Made by a program: the position numbers and the translations under genes
Shown: piece after piece, positions 32,682 to 39,400 of the stretch
How positions within the stretch are numbered: position 1 is the first letter of the stretch
Layout of the letters: every line of letters starts with the position of its first letter
The notes under the pieces: model-generated
Seen by the model: the letters and a program-made list of their open reading frames with translations, nothing else
Told to the model about the DNA's origin: nothing
Databases searched by the model: none
Origin: Desulfovibrio sp.
Lineage (GTDB): Bacteria > Desulfobacterota > Desulfovibrionia > Desulfovibrionales > Desulfovibrionaceae
Direction of reading: 5' to 3'
DNA length: 39,400 nt
NCBI GenBank assembly: GCA_031284485.1
Contig: JAISZT010000033.1
Coordinates: forward strand, 1-39,400

Positions 32682-32918
32682 ATGAACGCAGCAGAAGCCA
32701 GGGCAAAGCTCACGCAAAACATGAGCCAGAACACGGACAAGGATTATCCTTTAGTGTGGGTTGGCGATATGATTGAGGAAACGCCGGAGGCGTTTATTTT
32801 TGAGGCCACAGTATATAAAGAGCATGAAAACCCGCGTGACGATTATTTGGATTGGGCGGTGGACAAGGCTACCGGGAGCGTCTCAGTAGTAAATTTTGAG
32901 TGGGTTCCGCCGTTGTAA
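32682..32918 (+). CDS. Small acidic protein, probable toxin-immunity partner
   Basis: 78 residues, starting 16 bases after the toxin remnant. Features: YPLVWVGDMIEETPEAFIF, an acidic stretch EHENPRDDYLDW and AVDKATGSVSVVNFEW. A short protein with a single beta-sheet and the ending 'VDK-TG-V' is typical of YrhB/Imm35-like immunity proteins, which sit directly after papain-fold and other toxins. The frame is intact while the toxin is not, as expected if immunity is kept longest. An in-frame ATG at 32652 overlaps the toxin frame. Function is inferred from position and loose similarity. Confidence 0.55.
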   Translation: MNAAEARAKLTQNMSQNTDKDYPLVWVGDMIEETPEAFIFEATVYKEHENPRDDYLDWAVDKATGSVSVVNFEWVPPL

Positions 32919-32944
32919 AATTGTTTCTGTAGTTCGCGTCTAAA

Positions 32945-32985
32945 AACGTCTCCCTTATGAAAGGGGCGGCGTTCTTTTATTTCTG
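32945..32985 (+). terminator. Probable terminator after the small acidic gene
   Basis: AACG-TCT-CCCTT faces AAGGG-GCGG-CGTT around ATGA, followed by CTTTTATTT. The stem is interrupted but lies 30 bases after the stop codon and ends in a T-rich run. Confidence 0.5.
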
Positions 32986-33063
32986 AAAATTCTGTGCGTA
33001 GTTCGCGCACCTTACGGCAAGAGCCTCCTTTTCACGGTGCAAACCGGGGGAAGGAGGATTTTT

Positions 33064-33150
33064 ATGGCGCAAGGAATAACCCCCTGGATTGAAATAGCCC
33101 GCACGGGCACCTTTCACGATTCGCGGGGCAGGCCGCATACCTTTTCACGC
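33064..33150 (+). pseudogene. N-terminal fragment of a Mu gpI-like phage protein
   Basis: After GGAGGATTTTT an ATG opens MAQGITPWIEIARTGTF, then HDSRGRPHTFS. The start PWIE-ARTGTF-DS-GRP-TF is that of the Mu I-like protease/scaffold family of Mu-like prophages in Desulfovibrio as I recall it. After about residue 29 the match stops and the sequence passes into the integrase remnant, so a deletion has joined two phage genes. The open frame runs on without meaning to 33213. Confidence 0.45.
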
Positions 33151-33151
33151 C

Positions 33152-33568
33152 GCAAAAAAGCGCCCGGAACAGCCGTGGCGGGAAGTGCCGATCCGCGAAA
33201 GCCTGTTGCATGAAATAGAGCAATAGCATAAAGGAGATATGGAAAACGGCGTTGAGTACGTTATACATTACAAAGGACGGCAAGTGGCAAGCTTCAAAAC
33301 AGCATGGGCAAATACCCTTAAAAGAGCAGGCATCACTCGCCGTATCCGACCTTACGATCTCCGTCACGCCTTTGCGACTGAGGCCATTGCCGCAGGTGTT
33401 GACGTGGGAACAACCGCACAGATCATGGGACATACTTCACCAACCATGCTTTTGGAGCATTACCAACATGTCGCTGACAAACAAAAACGCGCCGCCGTGG
33501 AAGCGTTGCCGGATATTCCAAAATTACGGCAAAAAATATCACCCCAGCAAAACGTTGCGCGCCCATAG
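33152..33568 (+). pseudogene. Tyrosine recombinase (phage integrase) C-terminal remnant with amber stop
   Basis: One frame from 33152 reads AKKRPEQPWREVPIRESLL, then a TAG codon at 33227, then continues HKGDMENGVEYVIHYKGR and into the catalytic part: IRPYDLRHAFATEAIAAG, AQIMGHTSPTMLLEHYQHV, with the Arg, His and nucleophile Tyr of the family. The core-binding domain and first catalytic Arg are missing. The reading frame ends NVARP-stop inside the first ten bases of tRNA-Arg(TCT). Translation could restart at the ATG at 33239, but a third of an integrase would not be active. Left over from an element once inserted here. Confidence 0.75.
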
Positions 33569-33635
33569 CTCAGACGGATAGAGCAGGAGCCTTCTAAGCT
33601 CTTGGCCGGGGGTTCGATTCCCTCTGGGCGCGCCA
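33559..33635 (+). tRNA. tRNA-Arg (anticodon TCT)
   Basis: 77 bases with encoded CCA. Acceptor GCGCCCA pairs with TGGGCGC; D arm AGCTCAGACGGATAGAGC; anticodon loop CTTCTAA gives TCT; T arm GGGGGTTCGATTCCCTC. It decodes AGA/AGG. Its 3' end GGGCGCGCCAG is identical to that of tRNA-Arg(ACG) 1.8 kb upstream. Confidence 0.96.
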
Positions 33636-33663
33636 GCCATCAAAAAATAGTAAGGAGCGTCTG

Positions 33664-34689
33664 TTGAACAGCTTGCACAACAGGGATTTTTTGAAAGAAT
33701 CTGATTTTACCCCGGAAGAACTGACATATCTTCTGGAGTTGGCGGCCAGACTCAAGAAAGCCAAGCGTGAGCATTGTGAACAAAAGTTTTTGCGAGACAA
33801 AAACATCGTGCTTCTTTTTGAGAAGGATTCCACACGCACCCGGTGCGCTTTTGAAGTGGCCGCACATGATCAGGGCGCGCAGGTCACCTATCTTGGACCT
33901 TCCGGCTCACAAATGGGAAGCAAGGAATCCATGCCCGACACCGCCCGCGTATTGTCCCGCTTTTTTGACGGTATAGAATACCGGGGATTTGCCCAAAGCC
34001 GTGTGGAAGCCCTGGCGCAATATTCTTCCGTCCCCGTCTGGAATGGCCTGACCAACGAATGGCATCCCACACAGCTTCTGGCGGACATGCTGACCATGCG
34101 CGAGTGCTGCGGTAAGCCCTTGAACCGGCAGACACTGGCCTATCTTGGCGATGCGCGATACAACATGGGCAATTCCCTGATGATGGGCTCCGCCATACTG
34201 GGTGTGGATTTTCGTTCTGTGGCTCCACGCGCGCTGTGGACATCGGATGAAGTTTTTGAAAGGGCCAGACGGGTGGCTGCGCAAACCGGCGCGCGCATCA
34301 TGCGCACGGAAAGCGTGGAAGAAGGCGTTAAGGGGTGTGACTTTTTGTATACGGATGTCTGGGTATCCATGGGAGAACCGGAAGATGTGTGGAAAGAACG
34401 CATAGACCTGCTTACGCCGTATCGCGTGGATATGGCGGTTGTAAACAGCACCGGTAACCCTGACTGCAAGTTTCTGCATTGTCTGCCAAGTTTTCACAAT
34501 CGGGACACGAAAACTGGTGAGGATATCTATCGGCGTTTCGGTCTCACCTGTATGGAAGTATCGGATGATGTTTTTGAATCTTCCCGCAACATGGCCTTTA
34601 AAGAAGCGGAAAACCGCATGCACACCATCAAGGCTGTAATGGTTGCCACGCTTGCGGGGGACAACCTGCTGCATGCAGATATGCAGTGA
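33664..34689 (+). CDS. Ornithine carbamoyltransferase
   Basis: 341 residues; joins carbamoyl phosphate and ornithine to citrulline, or runs in reverse in the arginine deiminase path. Carbamoyl-phosphate site STRTR (56-60) and HPTQ (134-137); ornithine side SMG loop ([13 protein letters not shown]) and [10 protein letters not shown] (HCLP at 272-275). The length and the EPEDVW loop fit both the anabolic ArgF/ArgI and catabolic ArcB types; no arc or arg genes lie beside it, so I give no symbol. TTG start at 33664, preceded by TAAGGAG; there is no nearby in-frame ATG. It follows tRNA-Arg(TCT) by 28 bases. Confidence 0.93.
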   Translation: MNSLHNRDFLKESDFTPEELTYLLELAARLKKAKREHCEQKFLRDKNIVLLFEKDSTRTRCAFEVAAHDQGAQVTYLGPSGSQMGSKESMPDTARVLSRFFDGIEYRGFAQSRVEALAQYSSVPVWNGLTNEWHPTQLLADMLTMRECCGKPLNRQTLAYLGDARYNMGNSLMMGSAILGVDFRSVAPRALWTSDEVFERARRVAAQTGARIMRTESVEEGVKGCDFLYTDVWVSMGEPEDVWKERIDLLTPYRVDMAVVNSTGNPDCKFLHCLPSFHNRDTKTGEDIYRRFGLTCMEVSDDVFESSRNMAFKEAENRMHTIKAVMVATLAGDNLLHADMQ

Positions 34690-34715
34690 GTGTTGACTAA
34701 ATATTCGCTGAACCA

Positions 34716-34744
34716 TTGACCCCGTGCAGGGAAGTGTGTATCGT
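34716..34744 (+). promoter_or_regulatory. Probable promoter of the hydrogenase operon
   Basis: TTGACC at 34716-34721, 17-base spacer, TATCGT at 34739-34744, in the 107-base gap ahead of the small-subunit gene. A second TTGACT box lies at 34693. Confidence 0.5.
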
Positions 34745-34796
34745 TTGTAAGATTACAGAACTTTCTGCATGGACGTGGAATAGTAAGGAGGCTGTT

Positions 34797-35744
34797 ATGC
34801 GTATTGCCGTAGGTTTGGGCGAAAAAAGCGGAGAAGAGCGTATGGAACGCCAGGGCGTCAGCCGCCGCGATTTTATGAAGTTTTGTACTGCGGTGGCGGT
34901 GACAATGGGCATGGGCCAGGTCTTCGCTTCTGAAGTGGCCGCCGCTCTAAACGGGCGCAGGGCATCGGTGGTATATTTGCACGCCGCGGAATGCACCGGG
35001 TGTTCCGAGGCTGTATTGCGCACGTACAAGCCTTTTCTTGATACGTTGATTTTGGACACAATTTCGCTTGATTACCATGAAACGATCATGGCCGCGGCCG
35101 GTGAAGCGGCTGAAGAGGCGCTGGAGCAGGCGGTTGCGAATCCTGACGGGTTTATTTGCGTTGTGGAAGGCGCGATTCCAACGGCCATGGACGGCAAGTA
35201 TTGTTATGTGGGCGGGCACACCATATACGATACCTGTAGACGCATTCTCCCCAAGGCAAAGGCCGTTGTGTGCATGGGCACATGCTCCAGCTACGGAGGC
35301 ATACAGTCTGCAAAGCCCAATCTTACCGGCGCGAAAGGCGTTAATGAATGTTTTTCGGATATTGGCGTAAAGGCCATTAATATTGCCGGCTGCCCGCCCA
35401 ATCCGCTCAATCTGGTAGGTACGCTGGTGGCTTTTTTGCAGGGCAGCAAAATTGACCTGGACGAACTGGGGCGGCCTGTAATGTTCTATGGTCAGAATGT
35501 CCATGCCCTTTGCGAACGCCGCAAACACTTTGATGCCGGCGAATTTGCGCCTTCCTTCAATTCTGAAGAGGCGCGCAAGGGCTGGTGCCTGTATGACCTT
35601 GGCTGTAAAGGGCCGCAAACATACAATAATTGTCCAAAGGCTCTCTTTAACGACACAAACTGGCCGGTGCGCGCCGGGCATCCATGCATTGGTTGCAGCG
35701 AGCCGAATTTCTGGGACGACTTGACGCCGTTCTATCAGAACTAG
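34797..35744 (+). CDS. hynB: Periplasmic [NiFe] hydrogenase small subunit
   Basis: 315 residues; electron-transfer subunit with three Fe-S clusters. The twin-arginine signal SRRDFMKF (22-29) exports the folded heterodimer to the periplasm. Proximal cluster ligands: ECTGCSE (C66, C69), [12 protein letters not shown] and IAGCPPNP. Distal cluster: the His/Cys of NVHALCERR, then [11 protein letters not shown]. Medial 3Fe-4S cluster: NNCPKALFN and [13 protein letters not shown]. The sequence follows D. gigas and D. vulgaris HynB closely. The ATG at 34797 has AAGGAGG upstream; the earlier in-frame ATG at 34716 overlaps the promoter and is unlikely. The large-subunit gene follows after 12 bases. Confidence 0.96.
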   Translation: MRIAVGLGEKSGEERMERQGVSRRDFMKFCTAVAVTMGMGQVFASEVAAALNGRRASVVYLHAAECTGCSEAVLRTYKPFLDTLILDTISLDYHETIMAAAGEAAEEALEQAVANPDGFICVVEGAIPTAMDGKYCYVGGHTIYDTCRRILPKAKAVVCMGTCSSYGGIQSAKPNLTGAKGVNECFSDIGVKAINIAGCPPNPLNLVGTLVAFLQGSKIDLDELGRPVMFYGQNVHALCERRKHFDAGEFAPSFNSEEARKGWCLYDLGCKGPQTYNNCPKALFNDTNWPVRAGHPCIGCSEPNFWDDLTPFYQN

Positions 35745-35756
35745 GGAGAAATAGCT

Positions 35757-37442
35757 ATGAGTCAAGCAAAAAACACGGCCCAAAGCAATTACACCGGCCC
35801 TGTTGTGGTGGATCCGCTTACCCGTATTGAAGGGCATTTGCGTGTTGAAGTGGAAGTGGAAAACGGCATAATAAAAGAAGCGAGAACCATCGGCACGTTG
35901 TTTCGCGGTCTGGAGGTCATCCTGAAAGGACGTGATCCGCGCGATGCCCAGCATTTTACCCAGCGCACCTGTGGTGTGTGCACCTTTGTGCATGGGCTGG
36001 CTTCAACGCGCGCGCTTGAAGACGCCATCAACAAGCCCATCCCGGCCAATGCGACCTATATACGCAATCTGGTGCTGGGAATGCAGGCGCTGCACGATCA
36101 TCTGGTGCATTTTTATCACCTGCACGCTCTGGATTTTGTGGATGTGACAAGCGCGTTGCAGGCTGATCCTGTAAAAGCCGCTCAAATAGCCACATCCATA
36201 TCATCGCGCAAGGCCGTGCCGGACGATTACCGGGCGGTACAGGCCAAACTCAAGGCTTTTGTGGAAAGCGGCCAGCTTGGCCCCTTCACAAATGCCTATT
36301 TCCTTGGCGGGCACCCGGCCTACCAACTGGAACCGGAAGTTAACCTGATAGCGACGGCCGACTACCTGCTGGCGTTGCGCATGCAGATGGAGGCGGCAAA
36401 GGGCACGGCAGTTTTTGGCGGCAAGAATCCCCACCCCCAGTTTGTTGTGGGGGGCGGCGTCACCTGCTATGAGGCATTGACTCCTGAAAGGATCAAGGAG
36501 TTTCGTGAAATACACAAGAAGGTCCGCGAGTTTATTGAGCAGTATTATATTCCGGATTTGCTTGCCGTGGCCGGAGGATACAAGAACTGGGCAAATTATG
36601 GCGGCACTACCAACTTTATGGCTTGCGGAGAATTCCCTGCCGCCGGTGGCGAACGGGACTTGAACACACGCTGGCTCAAACCCGGTGTGATATTGAACCG
36701 GAAGATAGGCGATGTGCAAAAATTTGATCCTGCGAAAATCGCGGAGCACGTGCGCCATAGTTGGTACAAGGGAGATGAGGCCAGAACGCCCTATATGGGT
36801 GAAACAAAGCCGGCATTTACGCAAATGGGCGACAAAGACCGCTATTCCTGGTTAAAAGCGCCGCGCTACGACAATATATCCATAGAGACCGGGCCGTTGG
36901 CTCAAGTGCTGGTGTCGTATGCGCAAAACAATCAAACAATAAAGCCGATAGTGGACAAGGTGCTTAAAGCCCTCAATGTCGGTACCGGCGCGCTTTTCTC
37001 AACACTTGGACGCACGGCGGCGCGCGGTATCCAGGCGCTGGCCATCGCGGAACAGATGGAAGTGTGGTTGCAGGAATATGAGAACAATATTGGAAAAGGC
37101 GACAAGAAAATTGTAGAAGATTATGCAGCCCCGAAGAACGCCAGGGGCGTTGGTTTCGTCAACGCGCCGCGCGGCGTGCTTTCTCACTGGCTTGTGACAG
37201 ACGCCAACGCAAGAATTTCCAACTTCCAGCTTGTAGTGCCTACCACATGGAATCTTGGACCGCGCGATGCCATGGATGTGCCGGGCGCCGGCGAAGAATC
37301 CCTTGTGGGAACGCCGGTGGCGGATCCCAAACGTCCGGTGGAAATTTTGCGCACCATGCATTCGTTTGACCCCTGTATTGCCTGTGCCGTACATGTGATA
37401 GACGGGCAGACCAACGAGGTGCACAAGTTTAAAGTGCTGTAG
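35757..37442 (+). CDS. hynA: Periplasmic [NiFe] hydrogenase large subunit
   Basis: 561 residues carrying the Ni-Fe active site. Ligands: RTCGVCTFVHG (C72, C75) and DPCIACAVH (C540, C543). The C-terminal 15 residues after His546 (beginning VIDGQ) would be removed by the maturation protease; the gene for a matching protease lies at 11.3 kb. VDPLTRIEGHLRVEVEVENG at the N-terminus is the family's first motif. It has no signal peptide and is carried out by the small subunit's Tat signal. It takes up or evolves H2 with cytochrome c3 as usual partner. No further hyn genes follow; ssrA comes next. Confidence 0.97.
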   Translation: MSQAKNTAQSNYTGPVVVDPLTRIEGHLRVEVEVENGIIKEARTIGTLFRGLEVILKGRDPRDAQHFTQRTCGVCTFVHGLASTRALEDAINKPIPANATYIRNLVLGMQALHDHLVHFYHLHALDFVDVTSALQADPVKAAQIATSISSRKAVPDDYRAVQAKLKAFVESGQLGPFTNAYFLGGHPAYQLEPEVNLIATADYLLALRMQMEAAKGTAVFGGKNPHPQFVVGGGVTCYEALTPERIKEFREIHKKVREFIEQYYIPDLLAVAGGYKNWANYGGTTNFMACGEFPAAGGERDLNTRWLKPGVILNRKIGDVQKFDPAKIAEHVRHSWYKGDEARTPYMGETKPAFTQMGDKDRYSWLKAPRYDNISIETGPLAQVLVSYAQNNQTIKPIVDKVLKALNVGTGALFSTLGRTAARGIQALAIAEQMEVWLQEYENNIGKGDKKIVEDYAAPKNARGVGFVNAPRGVLSHWLVTDANARISNFQLVVPTTWNLGPRDAMDVPGAGEESLVGTPVADPKRPVEILRTMHSFDPCIACAVHVIDGQTNEVHKFKVL

Positions 37443-37450
37443 GGGGGTTG

Positions 37451-37479
37451 TTGCCTATTTTTTGCGGTTGAAGTATAGA
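37451..37479 (+). promoter_or_regulatory. Promoter of ssrA
   Basis: TTGCCT at 37451-37456, 17-base spacer, TATAGA at 37474-37479, about 20 bases ahead of the mature tmRNA 5' end. Confidence 0.55.
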
Positions 37480-37498
37480 GAAGAAAATATTGGCATCA

Positions 37499-37870
37499 GG
37501 GGGTGCACTGGTTTCGACGGGGACGTGGAAGCCGGAGTGGCAGGCCGAGGCGCCGCTGGCCTCGTAAAAAGCGGCAACACTGTAATTGCCAACAACGATT
37601 ACGAATACGCCTACGCTGCATAAGCGCGGCAAATGACCGCTTGACGGTCACGTTACAGGGGATTACGCCTGATACTCCTTTGTGGCGACACTTATCAGGC
37701 TGGCGAAAACCGGTGTCTGCCGGGGTTTTTCGTGAGATGTTACCGGCGGATATGTCGTATGGCGCCTGATCGGGGGCACCCATGCGGCGTGATGTAAACC
37801 TGATCTAAGCCTGTAGATGCTTTGTGTAGAGTGTTTTCGGACGGGGGTTCGATTCCCCCCACCTCCACCA
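37499..37870 (+). ncRNA. ssrA: tmRNA
   Basis: 372 bases. The 5' GGGGGTG pairs with CACCTCC near the 3' end, and CCA is encoded. GCACTGGTTTCGACGGGGA follows the 5' acceptor strand as in other tmRNAs; GGGGGTTCGATTCCCCC forms the T arm. The tag frame starts with the resume codon GCC at 37588 and reads ANNDYEYAYAA, ending at TAA 37621-37623; this differs from a known Desulfovibrio tag (ANNDYDYAYAA) at one position. It works with SmpB, encoded at 14693-15142. The 3' end is a common integration site, and an integrase gene follows. Confidence 0.97.
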
Positions 37871-37885
37871 CCTGATAAAATCAAG

Positions 37886-37927
37886 AAGTCCCGCAGGGTT
37901 CCAAAAGCCTTGCGGGGCTTTGCTTTT
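37886..37927 (+). terminator. Terminator after ssrA
   Basis: AAGTCCCGCAGGG (37886-37898) pairs with CCTTGCGGGGCTT (37908-37920) with two G-T type mismatches, followed by TGCTTTT. Confidence 0.75.
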
Positions 37928-38033
37928 ACCCGCTTTTGTGTTCCCGTCAGTTCCCCTTTGCGCCTTGACAGCCCATACACGTTTGGGGCAAAAAGGTGGG
38001 GCAAAATAATTTTTCCCCAAGGAAAATAAAATT

Positions 38034-39233
38034 ATGCCCCAACTTACCGAAGTAAAGCTTAGAGCCATAAAGCCTAGCGGGAAGATAGAACGCTTCCACG
38101 ATGCGAAAGGTTTGTATCTGGAAACCAGCGTGGCCGGTGGCAAATATTGGCGTTGGAAGTATAGCTTTGAGGGAAAGGAAAAAAGGCTTTCCCTTGGATC
38201 GTGGCCTGATGTCAGTTTGAAGGAGGCCAGGGACAAGCGGGATGACTACCGGAGAATTTTGCAAAAAGGAGAAGACCCGTCCCCGGCTAAGAAAAAACAG
38301 GACATTACCGGAGGGACTTCTTTCCGAACCGTGGCTGAGATATGGCGTGAAAACATGGGCAACATATGGGCTGAAAGCCACATTGTGACCGTGAAGGGAC
38401 GTCTTGAACTGGATGTTTATCCAGCTTTTGGAGAAAAGCCCATAGCCACTATTACGCCTCAGGACATTCTTGCCATGCTGCGCAAGATTGAAGAGCGTCG
38501 GGCTTTTGAAACAGCAAGTCGTGTGCTGGGTATATGCTCTCTGGTTTTTCGGTATGGCGTGGCGAGCGGCGTTGTCGATTCCGACCCGTGCCGGGATCTG
38601 CGCGGCGCGCTGGTTCCTCACCAGAAGGGCCAGCATGCCGCGATTGTGAAGCCCAAAGAGGTCGGCGCGCTCATGCGTACCATTGACGATTACAAAGGCT
38701 CCGCTGTGGTGCGGGGCGCTCTCGCCTTCTCCGCTCTGACCTTCTGCCGCCCTGGTGAAATCCGGCATGCGGAATGGCAGGAGATCGACTTTGAAAACCG
38801 GGAATGGACGATCCCGGCCGCCAAGATGAAGACGCGCGTGGAGCATCGCGTTCCCCTCTCCCGGCAGGCGCTGGAAGTTCTGCGCGCGCTCCAGCCCATA
38901 ACAGGCACCGGCAGGTATGTTTTTCCCAGCCCACGCAGCAAGGACAAGCCGCTTTCAGAGAACGGCGTTCTCGCGGCCCTCAGAAACATGGGGTATGAAA
39001 AGGATCAAATGACGGCGCATGGCTTCCGGGCCATGGCGTCAACGCTACTGAATGAGCGCGGTTGCCGGGCGGATGTTATTGAGGCGCAGCTTGCCCACAA
39101 GGGGGCTGATAAAATACGCGCGGTATATAACCGCGCGCAGTACATGGAAGACAGGAGGCAGTTGATGCAGGAGTGGGCCGACTATCTGGACGAACTCAGG
39201 GAGTCTTCGGCCAAAGGCTTGTCCGGCAGTTGA
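38034..39233 (+). CDS. P4-type tyrosine recombinase (island integrase)
   Basis: 399 residues, full length. The N-terminal arm-binding domain (DUF4102-like) has FHDAKGLYLETSVAGGKYWR and RLSLGSWPDVSLKEAR. A core-binding domain follows (about 100-190). The catalytic set is complete: CRPGEIR (Arg, about 237), TAHGFRAM (His-x-x-Arg, about 328), LAHKGAD (His, about 351) and Tyr365 in VYNRAQY. Such enzymes insert genomic islands and P4-like prophages into tRNA or tmRNA genes; this one begins 163 bases after the ssrA 3' end and reads away from it, so ssrA is its likely attachment site. Confidence 0.94.
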   Translation: MPQLTEVKLRAIKPSGKIERFHDAKGLYLETSVAGGKYWRWKYSFEGKEKRLSLGSWPDVSLKEARDKRDDYRRILQKGEDPSPAKKKQDITGGTSFRTVAEIWRENMGNIWAESHIVTVKGRLELDVYPAFGEKPIATITPQDILAMLRKIEERRAFETASRVLGICSLVFRYGVASGVVDSDPCRDLRGALVPHQKGQHAAIVKPKEVGALMRTIDDYKGSAVVRGALAFSALTFCRPGEIRHAEWQEIDFENREWTIPAAKMKTRVEHRVPLSRQALEVLRALQPITGTGRYVFPSPRSKDKPLSENGVLAALRNMGYEKDQMTAHGFRAMASTLLNERGCRADVIEAQLAHKGADKIRAVYNRAQYMEDRRQLMQEWADYLDELRESSAKGLSGS

Positions 39234-39313
39234 TTGAATACGCCGCGCAGATCCTCCAGTTTCCAGAGTGGGGTCGTTCCCATTGAGATAGTCTCGACTT
39301 GATCTGACAGTTA

Positions 39314-39395
39314 CCCCTTGCGAAAAGGGGGGAACTCCGTTTTGATGGAGATGTTCACACACCATCAACCGGGCACTATGCCCAACGGAGTTCCC
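39314..39395. repeat. Nested palindromes at the right edge
   Basis: First hairpin: CCCCTT (39314-39319) / AAGGGG (39325-39330). Second, nested: GGGAACTCCGTT (39330-39341) / AACGGAGTTCCC (39384-39395) enclosing TTGATGG (39342-39348) / CCATCAA (39362-39368), with a small GGGC/GCCC hairpin in the right half. All arms are perfect. An ATG at 39398, preceded by GGAG, may start a gene beyond the window. This may be the end of an insertion sequence or a structured leader. Confidence 0.6.
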
Positions 39396-39400
39396 TCATG

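Noticed and set aside
32929..33007. Direct repeat GTAGTTCGCG (32929 and 32998) as a phage attachment site
   Set aside because: Only ten bases and both copies lie inside the relic; too short and badly placed to be att sites.
33252..33581. Second open frame across the integrase remnant
   Set aside because: It is a shifted reading of the catalytic domain; motifs are present only in the frame starting at 33152.
1..39400. CRISPR arrays or cas genes
   Set aside because: No regularly spaced repeats and no Cas-like proteins were found.

Overview
The window looks like a chromosomal segment of a Desulfovibrio-type sulfate reducer (Desulfovibrionaceae). Evidence: a periplasmic [NiFe] hydrogenase of the D. 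gigas/D. vulgaris type; an adenylate kinase whose lid carries the exact Cys-X5-His-X15-Cys-X2-Cys metal motif known from D. gigas; and a tmRNA tag (ANNDYEYAYAA) nearly identical to Desulfovibrio tags. Genus-level placement is an inference.

Left part (1-11.3 kb): a CgeB-like glycosyltransferase is divergent from a long AsmA-like envelope protein. A tightly packed run follows: adk, two half-length RdgC-like genes, a DppB/DppC permease pair with no ATPase or binding protein nearby, and recN. After recN comes an Lsa-type ABC-F protein with its own promoter and a probable short leader peptide.

Middle (11.3-21.4 kb): a HynC/HyaD-type hydrogenase maturation protease and an NADPH-dependent FMN reductase lie on the minus strand. 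On the plus strand are an HPr/Enzyme I pair, smpB, comEC, a membrane metallophosphoesterase, a methyltransferase, an unknown membrane-anchored protein and pgl.

21.4-29.4 kb: two radical-SAM genes, each beside a member of one GNAT/FemAB-like family (one member fused to a TraB/GumN-like domain), flank lysA and a MATE exporter. This symmetrical arrangement is the least understood coding block here.

Right part (29.4-39.4 kb): an outer-membrane barrel protein, a CI-like repressor with a strong palindrome at its start, and a decayed glycosyltransferase. Between two tRNA-Arg genes (ACG and TCT) lies a 1.7 kb relic of mobile DNA: a frameshifted papain-fold toxin domain, a small intact gene that is probably its immunity partner, the start of a Mu gpI-like gene, and the C-terminal third of a phage integrase with an amber codon. 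The order matches the toxin/immunity region behind the MuF head gene of Mu-like phages. Then come an ornithine carbamoyltransferase, the hydrogenase operon, ssrA, and an intact P4-type integrase just past ssrA that marks a second island continuing off the right edge. The last 90 bases hold nested palindromes in front of an ATG at the window end.

Functional links: smpB and ssrA encode the two partners of trans-translation; the maturation protease at 11.3 kb is suited to cleave the hydrogenase large subunit encoded at 35.8-37.4 kb; RecN and the RdgC-like proteins belong to recombination and repair.
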